Origin: Sphingobacterium sp.
GTDB lineage: Bacteria; Bacteroidota; Bacteroidia; Sphingobacteriales; Sphingobacteriaceae
DNA: 64,000 bases
Direction: 5' to 3'
NCBI GenBank assembly: GCA_031253985.1
Contig: JAIRVH010000185.1
Location: 267,488 to 331,487 of the forward strand
Shown: positions 62,861-64,000 of the stretch, one piece after another
Layout of the letters: the number at the start of each line of letters is the position of its first letter
Numbering within the stretch: the stretch's first letter is position 1
Notes under the pieces: generated by a model
The model's database searches: none
What the model was told of the DNA's origin: nothing
The model's input: the letters and a program-made list of their open reading frames with translations, nothing else
Made by a program: the position numbers and the translations under genes

Positions 62861-63928
62861 TTATGAAGTAATTAACTCCCGATAAAAATCAAGACTTTCT
62901 ATAATGTCTTCTTCGGACACATAGATATCATATTGACAGCTGCCAATTTGATCAAGCAGCGCGAAACCAATCTGGTTAGACAGGTTTTTCTTATCGTTCC
63001 GCATCAAGTCCAACAACGCAGTGTCAATGGAAGAATCAAATGTATAATCCTTAAAATATCTTCTGAACGTTTGGATCAAATCATTTAATTCATCCAAGGG
63101 CAGACCATTTAATTTATGCGACAGATACCCTTCACAAATCATTCCTGCTGCAATAGCCTCTCCGTGTAACAAAGGTGAAGCATCGTTTTGCAAAGAATAC
63201 CCTTCAATTGCATGGCCAATCGTGTGACCAAAGTTTAAAATTTTACGGAGCCCTTTCTCCTTCGGATCCTCAAGAATAACACGATTTTTGATCGAAACAG
63301 AGTGCTTAACCAAAGAATTATCGATTTGATCAATTTCAAGAGCCTTTACCTGCTCATAATAAGCGCGATCGAAAATAAGTCCATGTTTGATCACTTCCGC
63401 GAAACCTGAGATTAACTGACGTTGATCTAATGTTTTCAAAAACTGACTTGAAATAAAAACGGCCTGTGGCTGTGCAAAAGTTCCAATAATATTTTTTACA
63501 CTCCCCATATCGATACCGGTCTTGCCTCCTACTGACGCATCTACTTGGGACAATAATGTCGTTGGGATTTGGATAAAATCCATTCCTCTTTTGAAAGTAG
63601 ATGCCGCAAATCCGCCCATATCCGTCACAACACCCCCTCCAAGATTAATCATTAGCGAATGCCTATCGGCTCCAAAATCGAGCATATTATGCCATACACC
63701 AATACAGAAATCAATATTTTTATTCTCCTCCCCCGGATCCACTTCAATCACATCATAATTCGCTAAATTGGGTAAAGCTTGCTGAAATATCGGCAAACAA
63801 TTATCCAAAGTATTGGTATCCACCAAAACGATGATCTTTGAGTAATTGCGTTCAGCTAAAAATGCCTCTAAAGAGGCCAAAGTATCATCAAAATATACCT
63901 GATAGCCCAAACTTTCTATGACTTCCAT
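62861..63928 (-). CDS. aroB: 3-dehydroquinate synthase
   Basis: The 355-residue enzyme converts DAHP to 3-dehydroquinate in the shikimate pathway, using NAD and a divalent metal. Signatures are NLGGGVVTDMGGFAASTFKRGMDFIQIPTTLLSQVDASVGGKTGID (about 94-137), the metal-site region LILEDPKEKGLRKILNFGHTIGHAIEGYS and GEAIAAGMICEGYLS. Length is normal. It is complete in the window, with 72 bp of upstream sequence, and ends with a terminator. Confidence 0.96.
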   Translation of the reverse strand: MEVIESLGYQVYFDDTLASLEAFLAERNYSKIIVLVDTNTLDNCLPIFQQALPNLANYDVIEVDPGEENKNIDFCIGVWHNMLDFGADRHSLMINLGGGVVTDMGGFAASTFKRGMDFIQIPTTLLSQVDASVGGKTGIDMGSVKNIIGTFAQPQAVFISSQFLKTLDQRQLISGFAEVIKHGLIFDRAYYEQVKALEIDQIDNSLVKHSVSIKNRVILEDPKEKGLRKILNFGHTIGHAIEGYSLQNDASPLLHGEAIAAGMICEGYLSHKLNGLPLDELNDLIQTFRRYFKDYTFDSSIDTALLDLMRNDKKNLSNQIGFALLDQIGSCQYDIYVSEEDIIESLDFYRELITS

Positions 63929-64000
63929 TCTACGATTCTTTAAGGTTTAAGTTTTCTATTTACCAATATTGTTTAATATTACACCAATTTTATTTGCATC

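Noticed and set aside
1..64000. tRNA, rRNA, IS elements, prophage or attachment sites
   Set aside because: I found no cloverleaf-like or rRNA-like segments, no transposase or integrase frames and no terminal inverted repeats flanking cargo.

Overview
The window looks like chromosomal DNA of a free-living Bacteroidota, most like the Sphingobacterium/Pedobacter group. The signs are a SusC/SusD pair driven by an ECF sigma factor and a FecR-type anti-sigma factor, a DUF3667 protein, an STN-bearing TonB receptor, many lipoproteins, few Shine-Dalgarno sequences, AT-rich spacers and a moderate GC content (about 40% by eye). The genus is an inference. I see no rRNA, tRNA, CRISPR array, prophage or insertion sequence.

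Layout. 1-8.2 kb: the tail of a gene, an orphan receiver protein, an inorganic pyrophosphatase with an extra C-terminal domain, a DinB-like protein, a DUF4142 lipoprotein, a secreted metzincin-like protease, 3-methyladenine DNA glycosylase and several small membrane or secreted unknowns. 8.2-20 kb: an 11-bp tandem repeat upstream of a large SF2 helicase with a membrane-like segment, glutathione peroxidase, two glycosidase-like lipoproteins, a beta-propeller protein, a YtxH protein, an AraC regulator and a 1-kb gene-poor gap. 20-33.4 kb: a DUF3667 protein, a MoxR-type ATPase with its VWA partner, then a glycan-uptake locus (ECF sigma, FecR, SusC, SusD, beta-helix lipoprotein). 33.6-38.7 kb: DUF1801, methyltransferase, AraC regulator, serine hydrolase and an alpha/beta-hydrolase lipoprotein.

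38.7-44.1 kb is the most distinctive region. It is a tightly overlapping seven-gene minus-strand operon: FAD oxidoreductase, methyltransferase, type III polyketide synthase, FabZ-like dehydratase, ketoacyl-ACP synthase, ACP and phosphopantetheinyl transferase. It looks like a self-contained pathway for a phenolic or pyrone lipid in which dedicated fatty-acid-type enzymes feed a type III PKS. In the sequence as given, the PKS gene carries a -1 frameshift.

44.2-64 kb: a type B carboxylesterase, an ArsR-SRPBCC-YdeI operon with two upstream palindromes, a sulfatase, an SDR, a three-gene unknown operon, then housekeeping genes (mazG, trpS, deoxynucleoside kinase, kdsB, aldo/keto reductase, FKBP isomerase, a glycosyltransferase-like protein, an S1/P1-type zinc hydrolase, a TonB receptor, ThuA and aroB). 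Strong hairpin terminators separate many of the units.
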